A DNA stretch of 64,000 bases from Hawksworthiomyces lignivorus (taxonomy: Eukaryota; Ascomycota; Sordariomycetes; Ophiostomatales; Ophiostomataceae), in NCBI GenBank assembly GCA_002917075.1, contig NTMA01000001.1, positions 744,001 to 808,000 of the forward strand. Direction: 5' to 3'. The notes under the pieces are model-generated. The model searched no databases. It had not been told where the DNA came from and worked only from the letters and a program-made list of their open reading frames with translations. Below are positions 1-10,797 of the stretch, piece after piece (the stretch's first letter is position 1; each line of letters begins with the position of its first letter). The translations under genes were made by a program, and so were the position numbers.

Positions 1-321
1 AATTTCATCATTTACCATATTAAAGTCGCGCACTTCTGATTGCCAATCCGCGGTATTGGCCTACAGATATGATGTAACATGCTCTTAGGATATGCGGTGA
101 CGCAATCATGATAGAATTGTCGCCAACCCTCCATTTCCTCTTGGGCACAAGCCGCAGTCTAGCTCCTATCCTCGCACTGATACGCATATAGTAACTGTCT
201 CCTGCGATCTTTTTATTGGAAAAAATCCCTGTGAAAGAATATGAAAATTTATGTATGAGACTCTTTCGGCTGCAGCAATTCAGAGGATAACTGTCAAGAT
301 AGCCAGTATAGATTCCTAAAC
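1..321. other. intergenic, upstream of the monooxygenase
   Basis: No coding frame with family-like content is visible. It should hold the promoter of the gene starting at 322. I see no clear TATA box. Confidence 0.5.
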
Positions 322-1653
322 ATGCCTGTTGAATTCAACTCCGCCACCTACTCCACGCCTTCGTCGGAGCTCAATCCGATCCCGGGGGCGCAACTGGATC
401 CCGAGTTTCTTGTTCACTATGCACGCACGTTGGATGACTACGGCTTCAAGTACACTTTGGTAGGCTACAACTCGTCTGGCGCCGACAACTTCACCATAGC
501 CGCCACCATCCTCGCGGCGACAAGGCAGATCAGCGTCATCGTCGCGCTGCGGCCCAACACCGTCTTCCCGACAGTCGCTGCGAAGAAGCTGGCCACCCTC
601 GACCGCCTCGGCGGCGGCGGGCGCGTAGTAGTGCACTTCATCGCCGGCGGCAGCGACGCAGAGCAGGCGCGCGAGGGCGATTTTCTGTCCAAGGCGGAGC
701 GCTACGCCCGGGAGAAGGAGTACATCCGCATCGTCAAACGCGCCTGGGCCTCTGCGGAGCCGTTTGACTGGGACGGCAAGTACTATCAGTTCAAGGATTT
801 CCGGGCCAGCGTGCGCCCCGTGGCCGGCCGCATTCCCGTCTCTGTCGGCGGATCATCCGACGACGCGTATCGAGTCGGCGGCGCGCTGGCTGATATCTTT
901 GGCCTCTGGGGCGAGCCGCTCAAGGAGACCCGCGAGCAGATCGACCGCGTGTACGCAGAGGCCGCGAAGGCGGGCCGCAGCGACCGGCCGCGCATCTGGG
1001 TCACCTTCCGGCCCATCATCGCGGAGACCGAAGAGCTCGCGTGGGCCAAGGCGCATCGCATCCTCGCCCACCTTAACGCTAACTCGGACGCTTCGCTGGC
1101 TGCCGAGAAGCAGCTGCAGCAGCTCCGCGAGCAAAAGGACAGCAATGGCAGCCGCGGTGACGATAAGATCGACGTCGAGAAGGCAACTGCGGTAGCCAGC
1201 AGCAACGGTGGCCGTTGGTTTCCGGCCACCGCGACTGATGACAAAGACGCAAAGTTTTCAGCTCCCCAGAACGTCGGCTCGCAGCGCCTACTAGCCATCG
1301 CCCAGCGCGGCGAGGTGCAGGACCGTGCACTATGGTTTCCAACGGTGACGGCCACCAATGCGCGCGGCGCGTCGACTGCCCTCGTAGGCTCGTACCAGAC
1401 GGTGGTCGACTCGATCTTGGACTACGTTGACATTGGCGCCGAACTAATTTCCATACGCGGATACGACAATATCAACGATGCTGTCGATTACGGCCGGCAT
1501 ATTCTGCCGGGTGTCTACGCGGCTCTAGAAAAACGTGCAGCGGAGAAGGCCACTAGAGAGCAGGAGACAAAAAACATTTTGCCATCTACCGACAGCATAG
1601 AGGAAGCCATTGTGACCTCCACTGCTGCTCAGGCAGTGCAAGCATCTGCCTAG
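322..1653 (+). CDS. LLM-class flavin-dependent monooxygenase (alkanesulfonate monooxygenase SsuD-like)
   Basis: This 443-residue single-exon product looks like a bacterial-luciferase-family, FMNH2-dependent monooxygenase closest to SsuD, which cleaves alkanesulfonates to aldehyde and sulfite. The signature segments are in order: an N-terminal barrel strand and helix around residues 25-45, the stretch with ALRPNTVFPTVAAKKLATLDR and a glycine-rich loop before VHFIAGG (residues ~75-110), then EYIRIVKRAW and FDWDGKYYQF, which recur in SsuD-type enzymes, and VSVGGSS followed by the C-terminal barrel half. An Ala/Glu/Lys-rich tail follows ISIRGYDNINDAVDYG. The ATG at 322 leaves a normal-length N-terminus. 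No intron is needed, which fits but does not prove bacterial ancestry. The substrate (sulfonate or other small molecule) cannot be read from sequence. No flavin reductase gene lies beside it. Confidence 0.88.
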   Translation: MPVEFNSATYSTPSSELNPIPGAQLDPEFLVHYARTLDDYGFKYTLVGYNSSGADNFTIAATILAATRQISVIVALRPNTVFPTVAAKKLATLDRLGGGGRVVVHFIAGGSDAEQAREGDFLSKAERYAREKEYIRIVKRAWASAEPFDWDGKYYQFKDFRASVRPVAGRIPVSVGGSSDDAYRVGGALADIFGLWGEPLKETREQIDRVYAEAAKAGRSDRPRIWVTFRPIIAETEELAWAKAHRILAHLNANSDASLAAEKQLQQLREQKDSNGSRGDDKIDVEKATAVASSNGGRWFPATATDDKDAKFSAPQNVGSQRLLAIAQRGEVQDRALWFPTVTATNARGASTALVGSYQTVVDSILDYVDIGAELISIRGYDNINDAVDYGRHILPGVYAALEKRAAEKATREQETKNILPSTDSIEEAIVTSTAAQAVQASA

Positions 1654-2217
1654 GCAAAGGGTGTACTAGCCGTAGAAAAACTCTAGATGTACGAGCAAAG
1701 GAACCGAAAATTTATCAGACAAGAATTCCAGGCCTCAATTTGTGAATTATAACCTGCGCAACACCATGTAGTAATGCTTTCTGCCGTATATTCCATGGCT
1801 GATGGTTGTCCTAATGATTGAAAACTTGTCGCATTGCTAACTACCTGCGACCTCATCGAATTTCTGAGTCTGGCCACAGGCGGCGTTATGCGGATATGTA
1901 CGAGAGAAAAATAAAAGAAGCTTGTCTTGTCCGATATCGGAATACATTGACGAGGTGACGACGTCGTATTTGTTCGCGTGTTGACGACATGGATTCTTCT
2001 GTTACATGAGATGCCGATATCGTACCGTTGAGGCGCATCTGAGCATCAACATACATCCATCACGACCACTGTGCTTCTTGAGCTGCACATTTAGTTTCGA
2101 CCTGGTATGTTCGCGGTCTGCTGTCGCTAAGTTTTGTAGGGGCTACTGATTGACCACTCGACTGCAGCTTTTTCTACGATAAAAGCCAAGGTTAAAGTCT
2201 TACTTCTCATAGAAGCC
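1654..2217. other. intergenic between monooxygenase and methyltransferase
   Basis: AT-rich spacer between two genes on the same strand. I see no coding signal; short frames here are not family-like. Confidence 0.5.
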
Positions 2218-3042
2218 ATGGCAGAAAAATTTGAGGCTGCGACTTATACACACGGTCACCATGAATCTGTCCTACGCTCGCACAATTGGCGCACTGCAGA
2301 GAATTCAGCAGCATACCTGCTTCCACATATAAAATCAAATTTCACCATCCTCGATGTCGGTTGTGGGCCTGGCACTATCACTGTCGACTTTGGCCTATTG
2401 GTGCCTCAGGGCAAAGTGATTGGCCTTGAACGCGTAGGCGATGTTTTAGAGCAGGGTCGCGCTACCGCAGCGAAGAGGGGCGTCCAAAACGTTGAATTTG
2501 TGGTCGGCGATGCCAATACCTTGAGCTATCCAGACAACCATTTTGACGTGGTCCATTGCCACCAAGTTCTACAGCACGTCAAGGATCCCGTAGCAGTACT
2601 AAAGGAAATGCGCCGCGTTACCAAACCAGGCGGGATTGTAGCTGCGCGCGAATCCGACTACTTAGCCTTTCTCTGGTACCCAGAGTCGGAAGAGCTGGTC
2701 AATTGGCGGAAGCTCTACATGGCTGCCGCAAAGGCCAACGGTGGAGACCTCTCAGCGGGCCGTTTCATACACGTATGGGCCAAGGCAGCCGGGTTTGCCA
2801 AGGGAGACATTAAATGCTCAACATCATCGTGGACTTACTATACACCGGAAGAAGTGCAGTGGTGGGGAGAGATGTGGGCCGATAGAACGGTAGCTTCAGC
2901 GTTCGCCAGCAACGTGGTTCAGAATGGTTTAGCCACGAAGGAAGAGCTGCAGAAATATCATACAGCCTGGAAAGCTTGGAGTAAGGATGAAGATAGCTGG
3001 TTTGTCGCAACCAGTCCAGAGATTCTCTGCTTTAAGAACTAA
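2218..3042 (+). CDS. UbiE/COQ5-type SAM-dependent methyltransferase
   Basis: A 274-residue class I methyltransferase in one exon. Motif I (LDVGCGPGT) lies at residues ~45-53 and is followed by VIGLE (acidic residue that holds the SAM ribose), FVVGDAN (motif II region), FDVVHCHQVLQHV (post-II) and a KPGG loop near residue 140. The N-terminal segment with HHESVLRSHNWRTAENSAAYLL is characteristic of a subgroup shared by bacteria and fungi. The family methylates diverse small molecules, so the name UbiE reflects fold only; the protein is not evidently a ubiquinone enzyme and has no mitochondrial presequence. It lies 564 bp downstream of the SsuD-like gene on the same strand, and both lack introns. 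Confidence 0.88.
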   Translation: MAEKFEAATYTHGHHESVLRSHNWRTAENSAAYLLPHIKSNFTILDVGCGPGTITVDFGLLVPQGKVIGLERVGDVLEQGRATAAKRGVQNVEFVVGDANTLSYPDNHFDVVHCHQVLQHVKDPVAVLKEMRRVTKPGGIVAARESDYLAFLWYPESEELVNWRKLYMAAAKANGGDLSAGRFIHVWAKAAGFAKGDIKCSTSSWTYYTPEEVQWWGEMWADRTVASAFASNVVQNGLATKEELQKYHTAWKAWSKDEDSWFVATSPEILCFKN

Positions 3043-3165
3043 ATACCTAAGTCTAGGCGCACTGTCGTGGCCAATGACTAAGGAAGTATGGTGTCAAACT
3101 TTTCTTCTTGCTTAGCTTCGTCTTTATAGCTGCTGGAAAATTTACACGAAGCTTGTTGTATATTT

Positions 3166-5299
3166 CTATAGAAGTGACAAATCTATCTTGCGTGTTTCTG
3201 GCAGGCTCTTGTCAACCCATTTTAGCTCCTCCCAGACGGCATAGCCTAGTCTACGAAACTTGTTCGGTTTTCCTTCATAACTTGCTAATATCAGGCAATG
3301 CAAAAACCGGCGATCTCCCTGTGTACGATATTTTCCGCTGGCCAATTCCAGAAACCACACCGGTATACCGCTGCTAAGCTTCTGCTCGAGAGTTATTGCA
3401 GTTGTCTTTCTATCAATTGGCCATCTTTCATTACCTGTATGCATCTCTGTCTGGTTCTCACCAAAGGCGAGAGCTAAAGGCCAACTTGAGATTTCAAAAG
3501 TTTGGGCGTCTTTTGCAAAACCGATTCGGACATATCCAGTGAGAAGTAGTTCTGGGGGAACCTGCTCTCCGGGTTTCGAGCCCTTTAGACCAGTGATACT
3601 GATTTTTGATTCTGGTCCATAAAAGAAGTACCCAGGCCACATTATTTCCGCAGCCGTTGATGCCCAGGACCACGACGGTGCGATATCAGCTGTCTCTGAT
3701 ATTTCGTTCTTTGTTGCTGGATATATGCTCCATAATAGTCCTAGAAAAATCGATCTCTCAGAGTCTATCCAAATTCCAGCAAAATAAATCTTGGAAAGAT
3801 TTATAGCAATTACATTCGCAATTCCCTGGATGGCCATAAGCCTATCTGACTGGTCTGTCAGATATCGGCTGGAATAATGTGTGACAATGCTCCCCCAAGT
3901 AATAAAGAAGATGTCTGCTTCTCTTTGTTGTTGTTTACGAGAATTGCTGTGATGACCACCAGAGATGCTGCTACCCGGCGGTGCAGGTATGCTGGGAAAG
4001 ATCCAATTTTGCTGCAGTTCGGCCAAAGTAGCGTCCGTAGTCCGAGGATCATCTTTCATTCGTACTTGACTATTGCCAATGCTGTGTCTAATAAAATCCT
4101 CTATTTTTTGCGAGAATGGAGGACTCTCATCAAATACTATCGTCTGGCATCTCCATGATACGCGCCTTTTATTGTATGACAAGGTCCTTACCGACAGTGC
4201 TTGTTCTTGAAAGACCCAAGCTCTACTATATAATTTCCCAGGAGTGTAGAAAGCCGAAACAACGCTTGATCTTTGTGTTTCTGCTGACATGCTATTCGTG
4301 TATGCATGAAAATCGTATTGAGACCCTTCTATACTTGCTGCAAAACGGCATGGACGATTTTCCGAGCTGTCCCTGTCTCGAAATATGCCGGAATTGCTGT
4401 CATCACCACTAGCAGCGGCGATTGTTACCAGAGCTTGCCGATAGTATTCGTGCATTGAGCTTGCTTCTGATCGCCAATCCTGCTTATTGTCCTGGATGAT
4501 GCATAGCGAATCTATCCACAAGTAACGGCACCCTAGTCTGCGTGTAATTTGAACAGCGTCTTGAAAAGTTTTTGGCATGTTCGTGAGTAGGATTTGATGC
4601 CGGTGCTGGTCAATATTAAGCGTGGTGGTTTGAATGCTGCATTGCCCTCCCCAACAGTGGCTCAGGATCAGATACTGTCCCTTGAGAGAGCGCATCGTCT
4701 CCCGCAGAAAAATCTCATGCGAATCTGGGCCGAGACCAACATCTAATATTCTCCGTGGCAAGAAAGGATCGCCGGTCTGAGCTTTTGTGCAACTTGAATG
4801 GCCACTCAGGCATTCTTCTAGCCACGCTCTCACAAGCCCAAACGTCTCAATAGAGCCCGTTGATATATTGCTCGAGGATTCCAAAGACCGCAATGGCGGG
4901 TCAATTTTGGCTGTCGAGATGCAGAATAAGCCGTCTGTCGAAACATAAGAGTGTGTGCATTGAGATCAACTCACATGGCAGAGCGAAATTAGAAAAGACA
5001 ACATACGACACCAGCGGCTTCTGTTGCTTAGTACTGTCTCCAGATATGACCGCGGAAATTTTCTCTGTAGTAACTTCGATACCCTGGTTCGATATTGTCT
5101 TCAGTGCTACTTTGGAAGCTGCGTTGATATTCTCTTTTTTTTCATCAATGCTATAAACAATCAGTTTGCAAAGGCGGCATCGACTTGATGCAGACATCCG
5201 CAAGATCTCAATCGTCTGATGATGTACCAGAATATTGTCTTTCTGAGGGCGGATCGCATTGCAGAGTGCTCGACACTTCGAGCAGATAATTGTATCCAT
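3166..5299 (-). CDS. HET-domain protein (heterokaryon incompatibility type)
   Basis: Two exons on the minus strand, 5299-4975 and 4910-3166, joined over a 64-nt intron (donor GTGAGT, acceptor CAG). They encode 689 residues; the apparent break near 4900-4975 is this intron. A Cys-rich N-terminal part (CSKCRAL, CRLCKLIVY) precedes the HET domain. The three HET blocks are visible: YLILSHCWGG near residue 193, CRYLWIDSLCIIQD near residue 238, and MHEYYRQALVTIAAAS just after. The C-terminal half carries the loose SWASTAA and RLGYAVWEE segments seen in these proteins. HET domains trigger cell death on non-self fusion, but most copies have no assigned partner. No NACHT or repeat domain follows. The end at 3166 is about 120 bp past the convergent methyltransferase stop. 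Confidence 0.88.
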
Positions 5300-5399
5300 A
5301 TCTCTTGGTGAATACTGCGCCTCCGTGTTCTATTTACGCGAATCGACGTGATACTTGGACTTGAAAATCGTTTTCTTCAGCAGGAGAGTTTAAAAATAG

Positions 5400-5558
5400 A
5401 TGTCTCGAACAGAAAACCCCTCATTTCCAAGCCACGCAATTGGCGACGCCACCAAGACTGAGCGGTACATGAGCAAGGCCGAACAGTCCTTTGAGCCAAC
5501 CTTGGGCAAAAGTGGTGCCCGATTCATAGCTGGGTTCCAAGTACCAGGACAGCGGTAA
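5400..5558 (+). CDS. possible small hypothetical ORF
   Basis: An ATG at 5400 opens 52 codons, divergent from the HET gene. The composition is coding-like and hydrophilic (TKTERYMSKAEQSFEP, then GARFIAGFQVPG). A possible donor (GTAATG) begins at 5555, so this could be a first exon, but I could not find a convincing second one before the 2EXR gene. I do not recognise it, and it may be chance. Confidence 0.2.
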   Translation: MSRTENPSFPSHAIGDATKTERYMSKAEQSFEPTLGKSGARFIAGFQVPGQR

Positions 5559-6045
5559 TGGCATGTCACACAACACCTTTACTAACCTAAATTTCGCTTT
5601 CAACAGCGTAATATACCATACGATAATCCTTCTTGAGAATTTCCCCCTTTGAAACTGCACCTGTGCACTTCCTGCTCTAACCTGCTTATTAGGTATGCCC
5701 CTGTACCACTGCCACCGTGTTTCGTTTAGACGCCTCGACTGGAATTTCCGATAAAAAAGAAGAAAACTAGAACTAAGCTTGTAATAATTGTGAAGATGAT
5801 GCCGAGTCTGTTTTACAAAGCACTCTCTATGGTGAAGAGAATCTTGTCTGGTTAATTTAACACCAGCAAAGCATTGAAAACGCACTGTATAAAAATTCTC
5901 TTTCATCACCTTGACCGTCGCTTCAGCGAAATTTTCTTGTTGGGGACGTTCATGGATGCTTTAACTTCGTCCGCAAAACGCTTGCTAGGATAGCGCAACA
6001 ACACGCTATGATCTCACATCTTTAAGCAGCCGCTGCCTTTACACG
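5559..6045. other. intergenic upstream of the 2EXR gene
   Basis: No convincing gene. The long minus-strand frame that covers most of this interval has no family features and runs antisense to the small ORF. Confidence 0.4.
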
Positions 6046-6876
6046 ATGGCCTCACCTCTCACAGCCTCACTTTCCACGGTCGCAAAGCTCGAACAAGCGG
6101 ATAGAGAGCTCTATCTAGTCAGCTCAAACCTAGAAGAAGTCAGAAATAGAATTGGAATGATCGCCGGAAAGCTTCTCTTTCACGAGCGCGCATATCGCAA
6201 TGTCCACTCCGTCAATGATTTTCTCAGGCCCCTTTCTCTCAGCTCTGCGAAACTTTCCGTGGTCGCATGGAAAATCTCTAAAACGGCTTTGCTGATCTCA
6301 AAGGTTGCTTCGAAGAACGCTCTTGTTTCACCACCTGCACAAAAAATCTTTCATTTCTTTCCATATCTGCCTGCCGAACTGAGAATTATGATTTGGACGG
6401 CTGCCGCCCAGCCGCCACCTTGCATGCATTACTTCACTAGTTTCGAGCTCACACTCGGTGGTCGAGAGCCTGCAGCCCAATTTATGGACGACCGGGGACT
6501 TTGGACAGCGTGCTGCGAGTCTCGCTGGGTTGTTCAACGTGCCTATCAGGAAAGAAACGCCTCCGCTGATAAAATATCCTGCCATTTTAATAGAAAAAGA
6601 AACGAGACGCACTACCGCCGGCTTACTAGGTATAATGAGAGTGGCAGGTGCTTTAAGAAGCAGCTCCGCGAAATGAATCGAGAAATGAAGATTAGATTTC
6701 ATAGGATGGAGCAGTTGCTGGACAGTTTAATGTCGGATCGGAGGTACCCGTTTCCTGCGAAGGTTACCAAAGAGATTTTTGAAATGGGGCCAGGCTGGAA
6801 ACTAGGGGAAGAGGAGATCCCTGTCGGGGCACTGGAAAGTCTCTACGCCGATCTCAAGGAAGAATACTTATCTTAA
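6046..6876 (+). CDS. 2EXR domain protein
   Basis: A single-exon protein of 276 residues. The first 100 residues are helical, with a possible coiled coil (EQADRELYLVSSNLEEVRNRI). The 2EXR motif follows at about 104-120 (FHFFPYLPAELRIMIW), with its usual partner segment WTACCESRWVVQRAY near residue 160. The C-terminal half is basic (RRLTRYN, KKQLREMNREMKIRFHRM). 2EXR proteins form a large fungal-specific family found in accessory regions, and their role is unknown. This copy is intact and begins about 750 bp from the start of the divergent HET gene. Confidence 0.8.
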   Translation: MASPLTASLSTVAKLEQADRELYLVSSNLEEVRNRIGMIAGKLLFHERAYRNVHSVNDFLRPLSLSSAKLSVVAWKISKTALLISKVASKNALVSPPAQKIFHFFPYLPAELRIMIWTAAAQPPPCMHYFTSFELTLGGREPAAQFMDDRGLWTACCESRWVVQRAYQERNASADKISCHFNRKRNETHYRRLTRYNESGRCFKKQLREMNREMKIRFHRMEQLLDSLMSDRRYPFPAKVTKEIFEMGPGWKLGEEEIPVGALESLYADLKEEYLS

Positions 6877-7255
6877 TCGCCTACTGAAACTCTTGGAGGA
6901 TGGAGAGAAGGTCGATGGGTGAGCTATCCAAATGCTAGCAAGTCAGCACAGGTTCAGGTATATATTAAGGCTGCCCCTTACAGGATTTCACAAGTTCTCA
7001 CGGCCTAGGAGTATCCTTATAATTAGGTATTATCAGGACAGCAAATCAGAAATCCGTCACTTTGTTGGTAGCTAAGCAGCGAGTGACGCATACGCACAGG
7101 GATAGAAAGACATATTGAGATCGTGACTTCCTATTGTAGGCATTGCTCGTTGTGGTGTAGAGATGTGTTTGGGCGCTTGCAACAAAGTTCCACCCCTGTA
7201 TTGGGATTTATTATTATTATTATTTTATCTAGGTCATTTTAACTTTCAAGAGGAG
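6877..7255. other. intergenic, convergent 3' ends
   Basis: Spacer between the 2EXR gene and the end of the minus-strand regulator. A short (TTA)n tract lies near 7207-7225. No gene seen. Confidence 0.5.
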
Positions 7256-10200
7256 TTATTTTAAAACATCTAAGTCAAATTCCTCCAAGAGGGGAGGAAA
7301 GTTTAGAAGAGGGTCGCCAAAATCCATATCGTTCACCGCAATATCCATAATATTAGGCCAAGTCATAGACGCGTTTAATGTCCAGTCTTGGATGCAATTT
7401 CCGTCATCCTCGCTATTTTCTCTTGAATTGCCAATCCTAGTGCATTCTTTCTTGTCTTTCTGACCTTCGCTACCCTCGACCGTCTGCGTGGCCATATTCA
7501 ACGTCTCACCATCGGTGCTGGCATTCATTAGGAGGTTGCCACCGGAAGGCCCATTGCCAAACTCCTCGATTTCAAGACGTATGTATGGTGGCAAGCGTAT
7601 TGCCTTGAGAGTAACCGGGAAATCGTAGTCTTCTGGATGCCGACCCAAAGAAAGAAACAAATCTATGTTATAGGTAGCCTTGAAATACAGCTTCGGCTGC
7701 TGCAGCAGTAAGCGGCCCCAGTAGCTGTTAAACTGTAGAAATGGCTTAGACTTGAGCCAGTGAGCTGTGCAGCTGAGACCTGTATCGCAGCTATGACATT
7801 GAATTGACTTCGCCGGGTCTAGTTGCGGATTGGGCAGCGAGTTCTTGGCCACATTAAGGGCGGCATATTGCACATAATCACACAGATCGCTCGTGCCATC
7901 ATAAAGACACTGCAAGATCTTCATAGCCTCAGTATAAATACTCAATTTACTCAGCTTTTGTGCAGTTTGCGACGGGCATGTTGACATATTGACGTCCATT
8001 ATATGGAATGACAGCGGTAGTGCAACATATGCACCACTGTAGAAGTCAGCTATCTGTTGTTTGGACTACAGAGTGCCATAATTGATATGAAAGAGCATTG
8101 ATACGTACATGCTAATCGGAAGATATCTGCCGAGCTTGAGTTGCAGCAGTTCTTTCAAGTTGTCGGTCACTTTAGCAGATGCATCCTCTAATTCCAGCCG
8201 ACACTGGCGCAGACCGCCATGGTTTTGAGCAGCCTCCAATGGTCGGGCGGCTAAAAGCAGAGATTCATGCTGGGAGATGGAGAGGCAAGCGGCGCTGCAA
8301 AAGAATATTCGTTAATAATGCTAGAGCTACAATTATAAGGAGCACGAACAATTAGAAAGGTAGTGAGATCCAGAGTCTTCTCCACAACGTACTGATAATA
8401 AATGTACATAAGATTTGTATACAGGACGACCGATTCATGTCTGCCGCTTATGTCCGCTGGTGTGGGAAAGTGAATAGCGACCATCTCTCCCCAGGCTGTG
8501 AGCTGTTGCTTGCATACGGCGATGTGATCAAGATGCTTGGGCAAATAAGTCAGCTTTTCGGTTGATAGACAAGCGTCGACAGAGTTGTTAGATGGGTATA
8601 TGGTCGTGAGAACGCTTGTCAAAGTAACAGCCAAGTCGCAGAGCATGATAAAAAGCTGGGTTAGAGAGCGCTTTGTTGTAGCGTCATAAACTTGCGAAGC
8701 TGAAATTTCTGCAGCGAAGTCTTCCTCAACAAGACCGTTTTTCTTAGGGTCAAAGCCGTCGGGCCAAGTGATGAGCAGCTGGCGACGCATTCCAAGAGGC
8801 AGAATGCGATCACGGATGATGCAGCACCACCAAAGGCGCTTTAGAGCTCTCTGGTTCTTGACGGAAGTCTGATCCGCTAGCTCGAGAGAAGCAGTTGCAT
8901 GGCACAGATGTGCGCCGGCTGCACGGGCAAGCTCGACAGCTTGTGCTAGCCAGAGAGTGTTAGCACGCTTGCGTTCCCGCATAGACGCGTTGAACGTTAA
9001 GAGGAGCGCAGCGCGGGAATTTTCGATAGGGTTCATTTCGCTGTTGAAATCATAGAGAAGCTTCGGAAACGTGTGATCATGTTAGATTGCTAAATTCTTA
9101 ATTCACTCCGTCGAGAAGAGCAATAGGAACCTACCTTTGCGCGGTGATAGTATGTGTCCCGAGCAGCGAGTACAGAAGCGAATCCAAGCCGTTGGATAGT
9201 AGCGGTCGACACATACTGTCATGGTATGTAAGTCTTGGGCGTCCGAGCCTTCTACTAAGAAGGCAAAAAGAGGTATAAACCTACGCTGCAGGAAGCAAAA
9301 AGTATGGCCTGAAGAACAAGAAGAGGGAGGTAGGAACGAATACCATGTGCGTAGTTGCGTAGCCCTCCAATTTGTGTATTGTACATATCCCAGAATTCGG
9401 CTTCATCTAGCATTGCAAGACCGGGATGGACGTGCATAAAGTACTCTCGCACAAATTCATCCAAGGCTTGGCGCTCAGGTACCTTGAAGCACCCTTGGCC
9501 GTCCAGGTAGTAGATATCTTGGTCAGACATGAGTGAAAGGTCTGCCTGAACAAACGGAAAACGCTGATAAACGACGTGTACTAAAGGATCGGTGGATGCG
9601 GCGTCGCTAGTATTGTGGTTGAATTTGCTATTACTTCCACTACCGATCGCATCTGCACTTAACAGCGGAACTCCAGCTGAGTATGGCACAGAGAGATCCA
9701 TACCATGGACCTCATCAAGGAAGGGTATTTGGTTGCTGCCCGTTGTTGGAGGCACGCTTAGTGGCTTTAAACAAGAAGAAATGTCCTCTTCTGGACTCAT
9801 TACTGTGGATGGAGTGGAGTCATTGTTGGTATCTATGTCCAGGGATAATAACTTTGCCGCGTCAGGAGCAGCTTCTGGTAAGACAGTTGGTGAAGGGCTA
9901 TCCGGGACATCCTGTACAGGTGATGCAGGAGATGGCAGCTGTGATGCTGATGGCTGTCTCTCCTGCTGCTCTGGTATCTGCATCTCCACTTGCGTTTGTA
10001 GTTGTGGAATCTGTTGCGATTCTGGATGCGTGCTGGTAGTGACTGCTGTTATATTCTTCTTGCTGGCCTGACTGAACATGACTACGATTAGCAAACTGTT
10101 TGGCTCGTTTCTCATTACTAGTATCATGTCCGCGGTCGCTTCTTACTAATGGCTTGGTCTAGCTTTCACGACACACTCGCAGTTATCCAGGGTACAATTT

Positions 10201-10358
10201 GTGCAGCGTCCTTCACGGTAAACGACGTCGCATCGCACTTTGCGGGCACGGCAGGCGAGGCAAGCTCGCGCAGCTCGCGCAGCTCTCGTAGCCCGACGCC
10301 TCGGCTTAGATGAACCAACACTATCATTGTCGGATCTATGACTGTCGTTGCTTGGCAT
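7256..10358 (-). CDS. Zn2Cys6 transcription factor, CTF1-beta/FarB-like
   Basis: Six exons on the minus strand: 10358-10147, 10071-9285, 9215-9135, 9060-8393, 8294-8109, 8036-7256. They sum to 2715 nt, 904 residues, with phases consistent at every join. The zinc cluster begins at Cys33 (RACLACRARKVRCD), with spacing C-x2-C-x6-C-x8-C-x2-C-x6-C and an extra Cys in the last loop. A Gln/Ser/Pro-rich linker follows. The middle homology region then starts with LDEFVREYFMHVHPGLAMLDEAEFW and continues through RLGFASVLAARDTYYHRAK, ending with ALPLSFHIMDVNMS. This order and wording match the cutinase regulator CTF1-beta/FarB family, which in other fungi controls fatty-acid and peroxisomal genes through CCTCGG sites. 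It sits at the edge of the ligase/ADH/ALDH/P450 genes and is their likely local regulator. The exon 4/5 junction is the least certain. Confidence 0.87.
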
Positions 10359-10797
10359 AACTGGTGAGATATGGAACGTTATAGCTGCACGATATATGCA
10401 ATCAGAATTACAGAAGAATAAATATAACTAAAGCGAGTCAAAGACCAGAATGGAGATATAAGAGCATCGCAATGGACAAGGGGTGGGCTGGAGAACAACG
10501 GAGATGAAAATGCCTCCGTCCAAACCTGAGACACTGGGGGAGTGTGGAGAAGTGCGGGGCTACTACAAGCTATCGTGAAAGAGGCTAGCTGTGCCATCTG
10601 GATTACGATGCTAGCGAGATATCTAGGCTTGAAGTGGAGATATGAGAACAAGTATTGCACATATGTAAGATACATGCATTTGCGCCGGAAACTAACTAAC
10701 TCCCTCGCGGGCGGTGCATCTTACTCTGACAATTGTCGGTAGAAAATTTCTACCGCGGCATAAATTTTCAGCTCTACTTTACACCCCAATGCAATTT
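10359..10797. other. promoter region of the CTF1-like regulator
   Basis: Interval between the 3' end of the CoA ligase gene and the regulator start. No CCTCGG or CCGAGG was found in it, and no gene is visible. Confidence 0.5.

Noticed and set aside
786..1358. Long minus-strand open frame inside the monooxygenase gene
   Set aside because: Antisense to a well-supported gene in GC-rich DNA; no family features.
4911..4974. Apparent frameshift or stop in the HET gene
   Set aside because: It is a 64-nt intron with GTGAGT and CAG ends that restores HET-family sequence.
5421..5909. 162-codon minus-strand frame upstream of the 2EXR gene
   Set aside because: No recognisable motif, odd composition, no upstream exon.
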